Source: Acidobacteriota bacterium (lineage in GTDB: Bacteria; Acidobacteriota; Blastocatellia; UBA7656). Taken from it: a stretch of 47,281 nt of DNA. Made by a program: the position numbers and the translations under genes. This document shows, piece after piece, positions 17,156 to 25,129 of this stretch (the stretch's first letter is position 1; each line of letters begins with the position of its first letter). The notes under the pieces were generated by a model, which was given only the letters and a program-made list of their open reading frames with translations, was not told the origin of the DNA and searched no databases. The stretch spans positions 1 through 47,281 of the forward strand of contig JBBPIG010000035.1 in assembly GCA_038040445.1 (NCBI GenBank), read 5' to 3'.

Positions 17156-19096
17156 ATGGCGACAGAGAATGTAAACCAGTCCGGTGCTAGCGCGGCGGCA
17201 GACAGCGCCAAAGAAGAGACCGTCACGCTTGAGGAGAACACCGGCCCAGACACCGCAGCGGTTGAGCCAAGCGCTGCGGCCGATACAAACCAGACGGCTC
17301 CCAGCAGTGAGGCGGCAACTGCCGCGTCACCAAACAGCGCGTCAACAAACAGCGAAACGGCAACTGCCGCTTCACCGGAACACACTGGCGACGCTGAGAC
17401 GAGCGGCGCACAAGACTTCAGCGCGATGCTCGAGACCTACGAGAAAGAAAGCGCGGCGTCCCGCCAGGAAGGCGAGATTGTACGCGGCATCGTAGTGGGC
17501 ATCTCCGATCAAAACGTTCTGGTGGACATCGGCTACAAGTCAGAGGGCGTGGTTGCGCGCGAGGAGTTTATCGATCGCCAGGGCAACCTGACCGTTAAGC
17601 GCGGGGATGAAGTCGACGTGCTCATCAAGAGCCTAGAGAACCAGGACGGCTACGCCATTCTGTCGCGCGCAGCCGCGATGCAGGTTCAATCGTGGGAGCG
17701 GCTCCGTCAGGCTCATCAGACCCACGAAACCATAAAAGGCCGCGTGGTCGAGCGCATCAAAGGCGGACTCAACGTTGACCTCGACGGTGTCCCGGCGTTT
17801 CTTCCAGGCTCCCAGATAGACATTCGGCCGGTGCGCAATCTCGAAGGCTTCCTCAGGCAAGAGATCGAAGTCCGCGTCATAAAACTCAACCGCAAACGCG
17901 GTAACGTCGTTGTCTCACGCAAGGCGGTGCTGGAGGAAGTCTCCAACAAAAAGAAAACCGAGACGCTCGGCAACATCGAAGAAGGCGTGGTGCTTGAGGG
18001 CACGGTCAAAAACATCACCGACTACGGCGCGTTCATTGACCTCGGGGGCATCGACGGGCTGCTGCACATCATTGATATGAGTTGGGGCCGCATCCAGTCG
18101 CCTAATGACATAATCAAGGTCGGAGACTCAATCCAGGTTAAGGTGCTCAAGTTCGACCGCGAGAAGGAGCGCATCTCGCTCGGCTACAAACAGCTTCTGC
18201 CCGATCCGTGGCAGAGCGTGGCCGAGCGCTTTCCCAAAGGCTCGCACGTTCGCGGCAAGGTCGTCAGCCTGACCGACTACGGTGCTTTCATTGAGATCGA
18301 ACCCGGCGTAGAAGGGCTCGTCCACGTGACCGAGATGACCTGGTCGAAGAGACTGAAGCATCCGTCTAAGCTGCTATCGATCGGCCAGGAGGTGGAAGCG
18401 GTGGTTCTCGAAGCAGACCCTCACAGCCGCCGCATAAGTCTCGGCCTCAAGCAGGTCACCGCTGATCCCTGGGAGACGCTGCCGGTTCGTTATCATGTCG
18501 GCTCGCGGGTGACCGGCAAGGTCCGCTCGCTTACGGACTTCGGCGCCTTCGTCGAAATAGAAGACGGAATAGACGGTCTGGTGCACGTCTCGGACATTTC
18601 GTGGACCAAGCGAATCAAGCATCCGTCGGACGTGCTTAAGAAGGGCCAGCAAGTCGATGCGGTAATAACCAACATCGACGTTGACGGGCGAAGGCTCAGT
18701 CTTTCGATCAAAGACCTCGAGCCCAACGCGTGGGATCGTTTCTTCGATACGCACAAACTGGGCGACGTGATCAAGGGGCGCGTTGTGCGCTTCGCGAACT
18801 TCGGCGCGTTCGTCGAGATCGAGGAAGGCATCGAGGGCCTTTGTCATGTTTCAGAATTGAGCGACTCGCGGGTCGAGAAGCCAGAGGACGCGGTGAAGAT
18901 CGGGCAGGTGCTTCCGTTCAAAGTACTCAAACTTGATCCGGCACAGAAGAAGATCGGATTATCCGCGCGAGCCGTGGGCAAGGAAAATGATCCCGAAGAC
19001 GTGCGCTCTTATCACGAGACCGGCTCGGGCATGGCGACGCTGGGCGACATCGCTAATTTGCTGACTGCTTCTTCGGAGAAGAAGGACGAAGAGTAA
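17156..19096 (+). CDS. rpsA: 30S ribosomal protein S1
   Basis: A 646-residue protein with six S1 RNA-binding domains. Domains 3-6 contain the typical (D/N)(Y/F)GAF(I/V)(D/E)(I/L) strand (ITDYGAFIDL, LTDYGAFIEI, LTDFGAFVEI, FANFGAFVEI). S1 recruits mRNA to the small ribosomal subunit and unfolds leaders. The start has a strong GGAGGAG about 9 bp upstream. The first ~95 residues are an unusual low-complexity acidic Ala/Ser/Thr/Glu-rich extension before the conserved FSAMLETYEKE that normally begins the protein, making it about 90 residues longer than the common form. The usual neighbour cmk is absent; sppA follows. Confidence 0.96.
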   Translation: MATENVNQSGASAAADSAKEETVTLEENTGPDTAAVEPSAAADTNQTAPSSEAATAASPNSASTNSETATAASPEHTGDAETSGAQDFSAMLETYEKESAASRQEGEIVRGIVVGISDQNVLVDIGYKSEGVVAREEFIDRQGNLTVKRGDEVDVLIKSLENQDGYAILSRAAAMQVQSWERLRQAHQTHETIKGRVVERIKGGLNVDLDGVPAFLPGSQIDIRPVRNLEGFLRQEIEVRVIKLNRKRGNVVVSRKAVLEEVSNKKKTETLGNIEEGVVLEGTVKNITDYGAFIDLGGIDGLLHIIDMSWGRIQSPNDIIKVGDSIQVKVLKFDREKERISLGYKQLLPDPWQSVAERFPKGSHVRGKVVSLTDYGAFIEIEPGVEGLVHVTEMTWSKRLKHPSKLLSIGQEVEAVVLEADPHSRRISLGLKQVTADPWETLPVRYHVGSRVTGKVRSLTDFGAFVEIEDGIDGLVHVSDISWTKRIKHPSDVLKKGQQVDAVITNIDVDGRRLSLSIKDLEPNAWDRFFDTHKLGDVIKGRVVRFANFGAFVEIEEGIEGLCHVSELSDSRVEKPEDAVKIGQVLPFKVLKLDPAQKKIGLSARAVGKENDPEDVRSYHETGSGMATLGDIANLLTASSEKKDEE

Positions 19097-19156
19097 GCGG
19101 TCAATTTTCAATTCATCGAGAAGATGTGGCTTCGCGGCTATCACACTTCGGTAGTT

Positions 19157-19210
19157 ACGCGACCCAGAGTCCGGGTGACACAACACACCCGGACACGCTC
19201 TGGGTCGCGT
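19157..19210 (+). terminator. Long hairpin between rpsA and sppA
   Basis: ACGCGACCCAGAG (19157-19169) and TCCGGGTG pair with CACCCGGA and CTCTGGGTCGCGT (ending 19210). This gives 13 plus 8 perfect pairs with a small asymmetric bulge and a short loop. Only a weak T-rich tail follows (CGTTGTTT), so it may be a terminator, an attenuator or a processing site. It ends 22 bp before the sppA start. Confidence 0.55.
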
Positions 19211-19232
19211 CGTTGTTTATGGGAACACATGT

Positions 19233-20141
19233 ATGAAGAGATTTAGTCTGACAACCGTCCTGATCGTTGCCGGCTTCGGCTTTGTCGTTTTCGTCGCGAT
19301 TATCCTGCTCGCGGCGTTGCTGCTTTCGCGCGACGGCGGATTCGTCGGTCTGGGCGGTGATCGCATTGCCGTCGTGTACCTGGAGGGTGTGATCTTCAAC
19401 TCGAAGACCATCAATGAACAACTCAAGATGTACGGTGACGATTCGCGGGTAAGAGCGATACTTCTGCGTATGGACACGCCGGGCGGCGGAGTCGCGGCTT
19501 CGCAAGAGATAGCCGATCAAGTCAAGTGGCTTCGCAAAGAGAAGGGTAAGACGGTCGTGATATCGATGGGTTCGGTCGGCGCGTCGGGCGGCTACTATGT
19601 TGCCTGCGCGGCGGACAAGATCTACGCCAACCCGGGAACGATCACCGGCTCGATAGGGGTGATAGCCGAGTGGGTTAACTACGGCAATCTGCTCAAATGG
19701 GCTCAGATGCAACCGGAGGTGATCAAGAGCGGAGAGCTCAAGGATGTCGGCTCACCTACACGCGAGATCACGCCGAAAGAGCGCGCATATCTGCAAAACT
19801 TGATCAATCAGATGTTCGAGCAGTTTGTCAGCGCGGTGGCCGATGGCCGCAAAGAACTAACGCGCGAACGAATAAAACAGCTCGCGGATGGGCGCGTGTA
19901 CACAGGCGAAGAAGCGCTTCGCGAAAAGCTGATCGATGGGCTCGGCAACTACGACGCGGTGTTGAAGGCTACTGCGGAGCTCGTGGGCATCAAGGGTGAA
20001 CCGCAAATCGTCACGCCGCCAAGGCCGCGGCGGGGTTCGATTCTTGATCTGCTTACATCAACCGACGTCGGCGAAATGATTTCAAACAACACGCTTCAGC
20101 CGCCTGGCTCGACTCTTCAGTTCGAGTATCTTTGGAAATGA
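19233..20141 (+). CDS. sppA: Signal peptide peptidase SppA (peptidase S49)
   Basis: A 302-residue short-form (Bacillus-type) SppA that degrades cleaved signal peptides in the membrane. One N-terminal membrane anchor (VLIVAGFGFVVFVAIILLAALLL) precedes the S49 domain. The catalytic serine is S118 in VGASGGYYVA and the general-base lysine is K170 in KSGELKD. The 52-residue spacing matches the Bacillus enzyme. DTPGGG and PGTITGSIGV motifs are present. The stop is followed at once by facing 7-bp repeat arrays. Confidence 0.94.
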   Translation: MKRFSLTTVLIVAGFGFVVFVAIILLAALLLSRDGGFVGLGGDRIAVVYLEGVIFNSKTINEQLKMYGDDSRVRAILLRMDTPGGGVAASQEIADQVKWLRKEKGKTVVISMGSVGASGGYYVACAADKIYANPGTITGSIGVIAEWVNYGNLLKWAQMQPEVIKSGELKDVGSPTREITPKERAYLQNLINQMFEQFVSAVADGRKELTRERIKQLADGRVYTGEEALREKLIDGLGNYDAVLKATAELVGIKGEPQIVTPPRPRRGSILDLLTSTDVGEMISNNTLQPPGSTLQFEYLWK

Positions 20142-20143
20142 TT

Positions 20144-20196
20144 AGTCCGTAGTCCGTGGTCCGTAGTCCGTAGTCCGTGGTCCGTAGTCCGTAGTC
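20144..20196. repeat. 7-bp tandem repeat array, left arm
   Basis: Seven uninterrupted heptamers of AGTCCGT or GGTCCGT plus a partial unit. It begins right after the sppA stop and is mirrored by a reverse-complement array at 20253-20331. Confidence 0.9.
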
Positions 20197-20252
20197 GGCC
20201 ATCAATAGGCCAGCGTCGGCAATCGATCTGCTGGCAACAGCAAGTTCCAACA

Positions 20253-20331
20253 GTGAACTACGAACCACTGAACTCCGGACCACTGAACTACGGACCACGG
20301 ACCACGGACTACGGACCACGGACTACGGACC
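20253..20331. repeat. 7-bp tandem repeat array, right (inverted) arm
   Basis: Six clean heptamers of ACGGACC or ACGGACT at 20290-20331, preceded by decayed units (ACTGAAC, CCGGACC, ACGAACC). They are the reverse complement of the array at 20144-20196, so a transcript could fold into a stem of 40 bp or more. The array ends 4 bp before the HIT start codon. Confidence 0.9.
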
Positions 20332-20335
20332 AACA

Positions 20336-20830
20336 ATGGAACACCTCTGGAGCCCCTGGCGCTACAAGTACATAGCTTCGGTTGATCAAACGGAAGGCTG
20401 CGTGTTCTGTCGGCTCGAACAAGAAGGCCAGGACACCGCAAACTACGTTGTCCACCGGGCGCTGCTGAATTTTGTTATTCTCAATCTTTTCCCATATACC
20501 AGTGGCCATCTGATGATCGTGCCTTATGAACACCGCGCCTCGCTGAGCGAAGTCAGCGAAGCTACGACAACGGAAATGATCGAGCTTGCGAAGCAGGCTC
20601 AGGTTGCGTTAGAGACGGAATATCGTCCCGACGGCTTCAACATCGGGATGAACCTGGGTCGGAGCGCAGGCGCCGGCGTCGCGGATCATCTTCACTTGCA
20701 CGTAGTCCCGCGCTGGAGCGGCGATGCGAACTTTGTTTCGATCGTCGGCGAAACCCGCGTGCTGCCGGAAGATCTGGCGACGACTCATCAAAAGTTGAAA
20801 AAGCATTTCGAAGCACAGGACATAGCATGA
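20336..20830 (+). CDS. HIT-family nucleotide hydrolase/transferase
   Basis: A 164-residue histidine-triad protein. The active-site motif is H118-L-H120-L-H122 in DHLHLHVVPRW. A zinc-type Cys pair, C22 and C25 (CVFC), and the start MEHLWSPWRYKYI are typical of the bacterial Ap4A-phosphorylase-like branch. These enzymes split dinucleoside polyphosphates or nucleoside phosphoramidates. No Shine-Dalgarno is visible because the 7-bp repeat array runs to 4 bp before ATG. The stop overlaps the next start (ATGA), so it is coupled to the phosphodiesterase gene. Confidence 0.92.
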   Translation: MEHLWSPWRYKYIASVDQTEGCVFCRLEQEGQDTANYVVHRALLNFVILNLFPYTSGHLMIVPYEHRASLSEVSEATTTEMIELAKQAQVALETEYRPDGFNIGMNLGRSAGAGVADHLHLHVVPRWSGDANFVSIVGETRVLPEDLATTHQKLKKHFEAQDIA

Positions 20831-21714
20831 GAGCACACCACCGAGGTGAAGCTCGGTTTCGATCAACTTTTGCGCTTTCGATTCTGCTTGCTTTAGCGGC
20901 GCTCTGGCCGGCGACCAACAATCTGCCGACGGCCAACGCAAAGCCGGCATCCGGGACCAGCAGACCTTTGGTCATCGCCCATCGAGGTGGCGCGCTCGAG
21001 TCAACCGAGAACACCATCGCTGCGTTTCAACGGGCGGTTAAGATAGGGGCCGATGGAATCGAGACAGATATTCGACTCACTCGCGACGGCGTCGTAGTGG
21101 TGTATCACGATCAGTACTTCGGTCGAATGGAAGGGCTCGCGCCGCCCCAGTGCACGCGTCTGGTCTCGGACCTCACGTATTCTGAGCTGATCAAACAGAC
21201 GCTTGTGCCGGTAGGTGAAGACCTCGGCGGGAGGCGAGTGCCTACGCTCAGCGAGCTTCTGTCCAGCGTGCAATCCGGGCTGCTTAACATCGAACTTAAG
21301 CGATGCGACAGGTTCAACGATCTGGTCAACAAAACAATCGCCATCCTCAAGCCGTTTCCCGCGCTGGACCGAGTCGTGCTCGAAGCGCCGGGTCTCGACA
21401 CAGCAAAGAAACTGCGGAAGGGCCTGGGCTCGCATTTGAAGCTTCACATAAATCCCGAGTACGATGGCACGGTTTCACTGCCGGAGTCGCTCAAGCGAGC
21501 GCTCAAGTTCAAGCCGCACTCGATCTCTGTGTCGTACAAGAAAATCTCGCGCGAGATCGTCGAGCTTGCGCACAAGGCCGGGGTCGAGGTATGGACCTGG
21601 ACGGTGAACGCCCCAGAAACGGCTCAGGCGATGGCGCTGATGGGGGTGGACGCAATCAAGACTGACAGGCCTACGATGCTTCTCGATTTACTTCGCAAGC
21701 AAAACGGAAATTAG
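20827..21714 (+). CDS. Glycerophosphodiester phosphodiesterase, exported
   Basis: A 295-residue GDPD-family TIM barrel that hydrolyses glycerophosphodiesters to glycerol-3-phosphate and an alcohol. A hydrophobic N-terminus (STFALSILLALAALWPATNN) suggests export. Motifs are IAHRGG with the catalytic His, STENTIAAF, ADGIETDIRLTRDGVVVVYHD (metal-binding Glu/Asp and second His), LNIELK, and the C-terminal VWTWTVN and GVDAIKTDRP. It overlaps the HIT gene by 4 bp. It is convergent with the exporter gene; an 8-bp inverted repeat CATCCCAC/GTGGGATG (21718-21753) between them may terminate both. Confidence 0.92.
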   Translation: MRAHHRGEARFRSTFALSILLALAALWPATNNLPTANAKPASGTSRPLVIAHRGGALESTENTIAAFQRAVKIGADGIETDIRLTRDGVVVVYHDQYFGRMEGLAPPQCTRLVSDLTYSELIKQTLVPVGEDLGGRRVPTLSELLSSVQSGLLNIELKRCDRFNDLVNKTIAILKPFPALDRVVLEAPGLDTAKKLRKGLGSHLKLHINPEYDGTVSLPESLKRALKFKPHSISVSYKKISREIVELAHKAGVEVWTWTVNAPETAQAMALMGVDAIKTDRPTMLLDLLRKQNGN

Positions 21715-21795
21715 AATCATCCCACCAGGTACACTACGGCTCGACGTGGGATGTCGACGAAGGAACGAGACTCAGAAGCAGATTGATGTTCGTTC

Positions 21796-23463
21796 TTAAT
21801 CCTTCTCAGCCATGGCCGGTTCGTTATCCGAATCGATCGTGGTCATTTCAGCCATCAACAACCGCTCGCACTCGGCTGGGGTGCGCGGAATGGTTTCCGC
21901 TTCTCGAGCGGCTTCCGTCTCCACTTCTATCCGCCCCGCGGGAAGCCAGAAGCCCGAAGCCAGCGCCAGCACTGCGAACACCACACCAGTCAGAAACACG
22001 TTGTGCAAGGCGCCCGCTAGAGCGCCCGACATCGCTTTGATCAACTCAGGCTTCTGAGCCGCGCGAGCAATCGGGTCAATCAGCGCGCTTGGATTGTGAA
22101 CGACGCGAGCGACGTCTTCTTCCGGCAAGCCGCTCTCGTTCTGAATCTCGGCGATGTGTGAAGCGAGGCTGATGGTCATCACCGTTCCCATCACGGCTAC
22201 GCCCACCGTTTGACCAATCGAACGCGCAAACTGGTTGAGCGACGTCGCGATGCCAAGCTGGCCTCGGCTAACCGAATTCTGCACGGTGATCAGCAACGCA
22301 AACATCACCAACCCCATTCCGATGCCCATTGCCAGAATGTCACCGATAAGCCAGGCGCGCGCGGTGGTCCTGCCGAAGGTTGTAAGGACACCAAAGCTGG
22401 CGACCAGAACGAAAAGCCCCGCGAGAATCGTCGGCCGATAACCTATTCGGAACATCAATCGCCCGCCAATAACCGACATTGTGACCCAGCCGAGCAGAAA
22501 CGGGGTGAGCAGCGCGCCCGCTTCGGTCGCCGTGCCGCCGAGCGTGCCTTGAACAAAAAGAGGGATGAACGACAGCGCGCCGAACATCGCTGCGCCGACC
22601 ATGAAGGCTGTAATCGAGCCGACGGCAATGATGCGATTCCTGAAAAGCGACAACGGAACAATCGGTTCGCGAGCGCGGCGCTCGGTCCAGATGAACAGTG
22701 CGCTGAAGATCACGATGCCCGCAACCGCGACAAGCGTCAGCGGATTGCCCCAGACGGCCGGGTCTCCGCTCTCGACAAGCACCAGCAGCAACAGCGTGAT
22801 TGCGATCGTCAGCCACGTCGCGCCCGCGTAGTCGATCACCGGCCGCTGAGTCTGCTTCGGCTCGACCAGCGCGATTCCGACCACTACAGCCGCAGCCAAA
22901 CCGAAGGGGATGTTGATGTAGAACACCCAGCGCCATGAAATGTGATCCGTAATAAAGCCACCCGCCAACGGTCCCAGTATCGAAGCCAATCCCCACACGC
23001 CGCTGAAGAGCCCCTGCATTCGCGTTCGTTCGCGCAACGTGTAGATGTCGCCGTTGATCGTCATGCTGAGCGGGATCAATGCACCCGCGCCCAGTCCTTG
23101 AATCGCGCGAAAGACGATCAGTTGGGTGATTGATTGCGAAGCTCCCGAAAGCGCTGAGCCCACGAGAAAGAACGCGATGCCCACGAGATAAAAGAATCGC
23201 CTTCCGTAGAGATCAGAGAGTCTTCCCCACATCGGCACGGTCACGGTTGAAGTCAGCAGGTAAGCCGAGAACACCCAGCTATAGCGATCGAGTCCGCCGA
23301 GCGACGCGATCACTGTAGGCATCGCCGTGCCGACGACGGTTGCTTCAAGCGCGGCCAGGAACATGCCGAGCATCACGCCGGCCGTAACCACCCGCCGCCG
23401 GCGTTTGGAAAGTATCACGTGTGGTTGGTCTACAACGGTCGCTTCGATAAGTTCAGAAGCCAT
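21796..23463 (-). CDS. DHA2 (EmrB/QacA) family 14-TM MFS drug exporter
   Basis: A 555-residue membrane transporter, probably a proton-driven multidrug efflux pump. It contains many hydrophobic helices and the family motifs: motif A GRLSDLYGRRFFYLVG, motif C-like GLASILGPLAGGFI, LEATVVGTAMPTV in the first helix, and SWRWVFYINIPFGL. Fourteen segments are expected for this length. The tail is acidic and cytosolic. It follows a small zinc-ribbon gene on the same strand by 27 bp, probably in one transcript. The substrate cannot be predicted. Confidence 0.93.
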   Translation of the reverse strand: MASELIEATVVDQPHVILSKRRRRVVTAGVMLGMFLAALEATVVGTAMPTVIASLGGLDRYSWVFSAYLLTSTVTVPMWGRLSDLYGRRFFYLVGIAFFLVGSALSGASQSITQLIVFRAIQGLGAGALIPLSMTINGDIYTLRERTRMQGLFSGVWGLASILGPLAGGFITDHISWRWVFYINIPFGLAAAVVVGIALVEPKQTQRPVIDYAGATWLTIAITLLLLVLVESGDPAVWGNPLTLVAVAGIVIFSALFIWTERRAREPIVPLSLFRNRIIAVGSITAFMVGAAMFGALSFIPLFVQGTLGGTATEAGALLTPFLLGWVTMSVIGGRLMFRIGYRPTILAGLFVLVASFGVLTTFGRTTARAWLIGDILAMGIGMGLVMFALLITVQNSVSRGQLGIATSLNQFARSIGQTVGVAVMGTVMTISLASHIAEIQNESGLPEEDVARVVHNPSALIDPIARAAQKPELIKAMSGALAGALHNVFLTGVVFAVLALASGFWLPAGRIEVETEAAREAETIPRTPAECERLLMAEMTTIDSDNEPAMAEKD

Positions 23464-23490
23464 TTCTCTGGCCCCTCTTTCTATTTGGCC

Positions 23491-23706
23491 TCATTCGGCG
23501 CCCGCCCGACGCAGTTGAATGAGGGGCGTTTCTTCTTCTTTGATCGATACGGTGACGTGGCTTCGGCAGACAGGGCACTGAAGGCGCCGCCGGCTGCGGC
23601 CGCGTTGAAATCGGGCGTTAATCGTGGCGTCGCATTCAGGACACTGGGTATCGGCGTAGCCGTCGTGGTCTGCCTCGTCTTCGGCAATGTACTTACGCTT
23701 TGTCAT
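23491..23706 (-). CDS. Small zinc-ribbon protein
   Basis: 71 residues with two CxxC pairs (CPECDATINARFQ and LQCPVCRSHVTV) that should bind one zinc. The N-terminus is acidic and the segment between the pairs is Arg-rich (RGRSRRR). It lies directly upstream of the exporter gene. Such proteins may bind nucleic acid or act as regulators; the function is unknown. No strong ribosome binding site is seen before the ATG. Confidence 0.7.
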   Translation of the reverse strand: MTKRKYIAEDEADHDGYADTQCPECDATINARFQRGRSRRRLQCPVCRSHVTVSIKEEETPLIQLRRAGAE

Positions 23707-23762
23707 GAGTAGAGAGGTCGAGACCGGCGCGCTGTAGATGACGGTTCACTTCAAGAGAGTAA

Positions 23763-23797
23763 CCCTGAACTCCGAACCAGGGACCCGGAACTACATA
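23763..23797. repeat. Decayed 7-bp repeat array
   Basis: Five degenerate heptamers (CCCTGAA, CTCCGAA, CCAGGGA, CCCGGAA, CTACATA) between the rhodanese and zinc-ribbon genes. Same period as the clear arrays elsewhere in the window, but weak enough to be chance. Confidence 0.4.
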
Positions 23798-23800
23798 CCG

Positions 23801-24172
23801 CTAATCCGTTTCAATCGGATAGCCAAGCTCGCGCCATCGCTTCCACCCGCCGTCCATCGAGATCACATTCTTGTAGCCCATCTTCTGGAGCGCATCCGTT
23901 GCGAGCGCCGAGCGAAACCCGCCGCCACAATAGAGGATTATCTCGGCGTCGTGATCCGGGATGGCCTTCTCGATGTCACGTTCGATTATTCCTTTTCCCA
24001 GGTGTATGGCCCCGGCGGCGTGGCCGTTCTGCCACTCGTTATCCTCGCGCACATCGACGAAGTAGAAGCTCTCACCGGCGTCTTGCTTCTTCCGCACGCC
24101 TTCGGGAGTGTTCTCGCGCACGCGTTTCTTCGCGTCGTTGACAAGCTCCAGGAATCCTGCCGAGTGATCCAT
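23801..24172 (-). CDS. Single-domain rhodanese-like sulfurtransferase
   Basis: A 123-residue rhodanese domain. The active-site loop is C82-GGGFRS in ILYCGGGFRSA. The conserved VDVREDNEWQNGHAAGAIHLGKG and MDGGWKRWRELGYP are present. The protein should carry sulfur as a persulfide on C82. I chose ATG 24172 because AGGAG lies about 7 bp upstream; the frame is open to 24280, but that extension is not rhodanese-like. A palindrome AAGAACGGTTCTT (24290-24302) and a TAGAAT -10-like element lie in the divergent interval. Confidence 0.9.
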   Translation of the reverse strand: MDHSAGFLELVNDAKKRVRENTPEGVRKKQDAGESFYFVDVREDNEWQNGHAAGAIHLGKGIIERDIEKAIPDHDAEIILYCGGGFRSALATDALQKMGYKNVISMDGGWKRWRELGYPIETD

Positions 24173-24344
24173 TGCGGTCTCCTGTTCGGGAAAGTCACTG
24201 AGTCGTTCATCGCTTATGATAGCCACCCGTTGTCGCTGCGGCAAATTCATCGCAGTTAATGACGGCGGCTGAGGTTGCAAGGTTAACCCAAGAACGGTTC
24301 TTCTGTGCTAGAATGAGCCAATCGTATCGCGAGACTCATTGAAG

Positions 24345-24665
24345 ATGGACAACGCTAAGAACACACGATCCGCTTCTGAGGGACACGCTCCGCCACTGGC
24401 CTTGCCCGATGCCGAGTCCGCCCGGCGGGTCGTTGGCCGGTGGTTGCTTACGAATGTTGGCGACGCGCTTTATCCCGCCGAGGCCACGTTTGTAGAAGAG
24501 AGCTTCGCTTGGCTCGTTCCGGTATGGTTCAGCACGGCAGCCAAGCCAATGGTAGCGCTGGTTGCTGATGTTTATGTCAGTGCCGCTACGGGAGTCTTTC
24601 TTGGTAGACCCACTCGCGACGAGCTGATCAAAAGGTTGAACCAAATCAACGCTGAGGGCGAATAA
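24345..24665 (+). CDS. Hypothetical protein paired with C39-like peptidase
   Basis: 106 residues and no signal peptide. A helical first part (ESARRVVGRWLLTNVGDAL) is followed by strands (AWLVPVWFS, MVALVADVYVSAATGVFLG) and a closing helix (TRDELIKRLNQIN). The VxVSAxTG pattern resembles small alpha/beta proteins found among immunity or PepSY-like families, but I cannot assign it. The next gene starts 4 bp after its stop, so the two are surely co-expressed. The small partner may be an inhibitor, an immunity protein or a substrate for the peptidase; this is inference. Confidence 0.65.
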   Translation: MDNAKNTRSASEGHAPPLALPDAESARRVVGRWLLTNVGDALYPAEATFVEESFAWLVPVWFSTAAKPMVALVADVYVSAATGVFLGRPTRDELIKRLNQINAEGE

Positions 24666-24668
24666 GGC

Positions 24669-25115
24669 GTGCTGCCTCTCTTTCCCCAGGAGCTTCCAAC
24701 AAGTTGCGTTCCTGCGTGCGTGCGAATGGTGCTCGCTGGTCTCGGGCACTCACTGAGTGAGGCGGACATTAGGCATCGGTGTGGCCACACTGCTGTCGGA
24801 ACGACACTTAACCAGATCTCGAACGGTTTGAAAGACATTCCAGTGGTCGTCGAGTATCAAATCGACTGGGGTCTTGAGGATCTAACGGACGTTGTCCGGA
24901 GCGGCGGCTGGCCGATTGTGGCCATAGACCTGCGTCCCGTCGAAGGAATCTTCGCCTTTCACGCGGTGGTGGTTGTCGAAATAACAAGAGATCAGATGCT
25001 TGTTCACGACCCGCTACACGTAGCCGGTCCTCGCCCGATAGGCCAATCCACGTTCGAAATAGCTTGGAACTCTGCACAGCGGGAGGCAGTAATAATAAGA
25101 TCCACGAATCCCTAA
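24669..25115 (+). CDS. C39-like (papain-fold) cysteine peptidase domain protein
   Basis: A 148-residue stand-alone peptidase-like domain. The pattern fits C39: C13 in LPTSCVPACVRMVL, H98 in FAFHAVVVVEI and D114 in LVHDPL would form the triad. C39 domains process double-glycine leaders of exported peptides, usually as part of an ABC exporter; here no transporter is fused or adjacent. The start is GTG 24669, 4 bp after the upstream stop. It may process a small partner or be a remodelled inactive domain. Confidence 0.75.
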   Translation: MLPLFPQELPTSCVPACVRMVLAGLGHSLSEADIRHRCGHTAVGTTLNQISNGLKDIPVVVEYQIDWGLEDLTDVVRSGGWPIVAIDLRPVEGIFAFHAVVVVEITRDQMLVHDPLHVAGPRPIGQSTFEIAWNSAQREAVIIRSTNP

Positions 25116-25129
25116 TCCGAGAGAGGACT

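Noticed and set aside
20144-20331. CRISPR array
   Set aside because: The units are 7 bp with no spacers, and the two arms face each other; there are no cas genes.
22210-22938. A 242-codon frame antisense to the MFS exporter
   Set aside because: It is the shadow of a clear transporter gene in a GC-rich region; its product is a run of charged residues with no domain.
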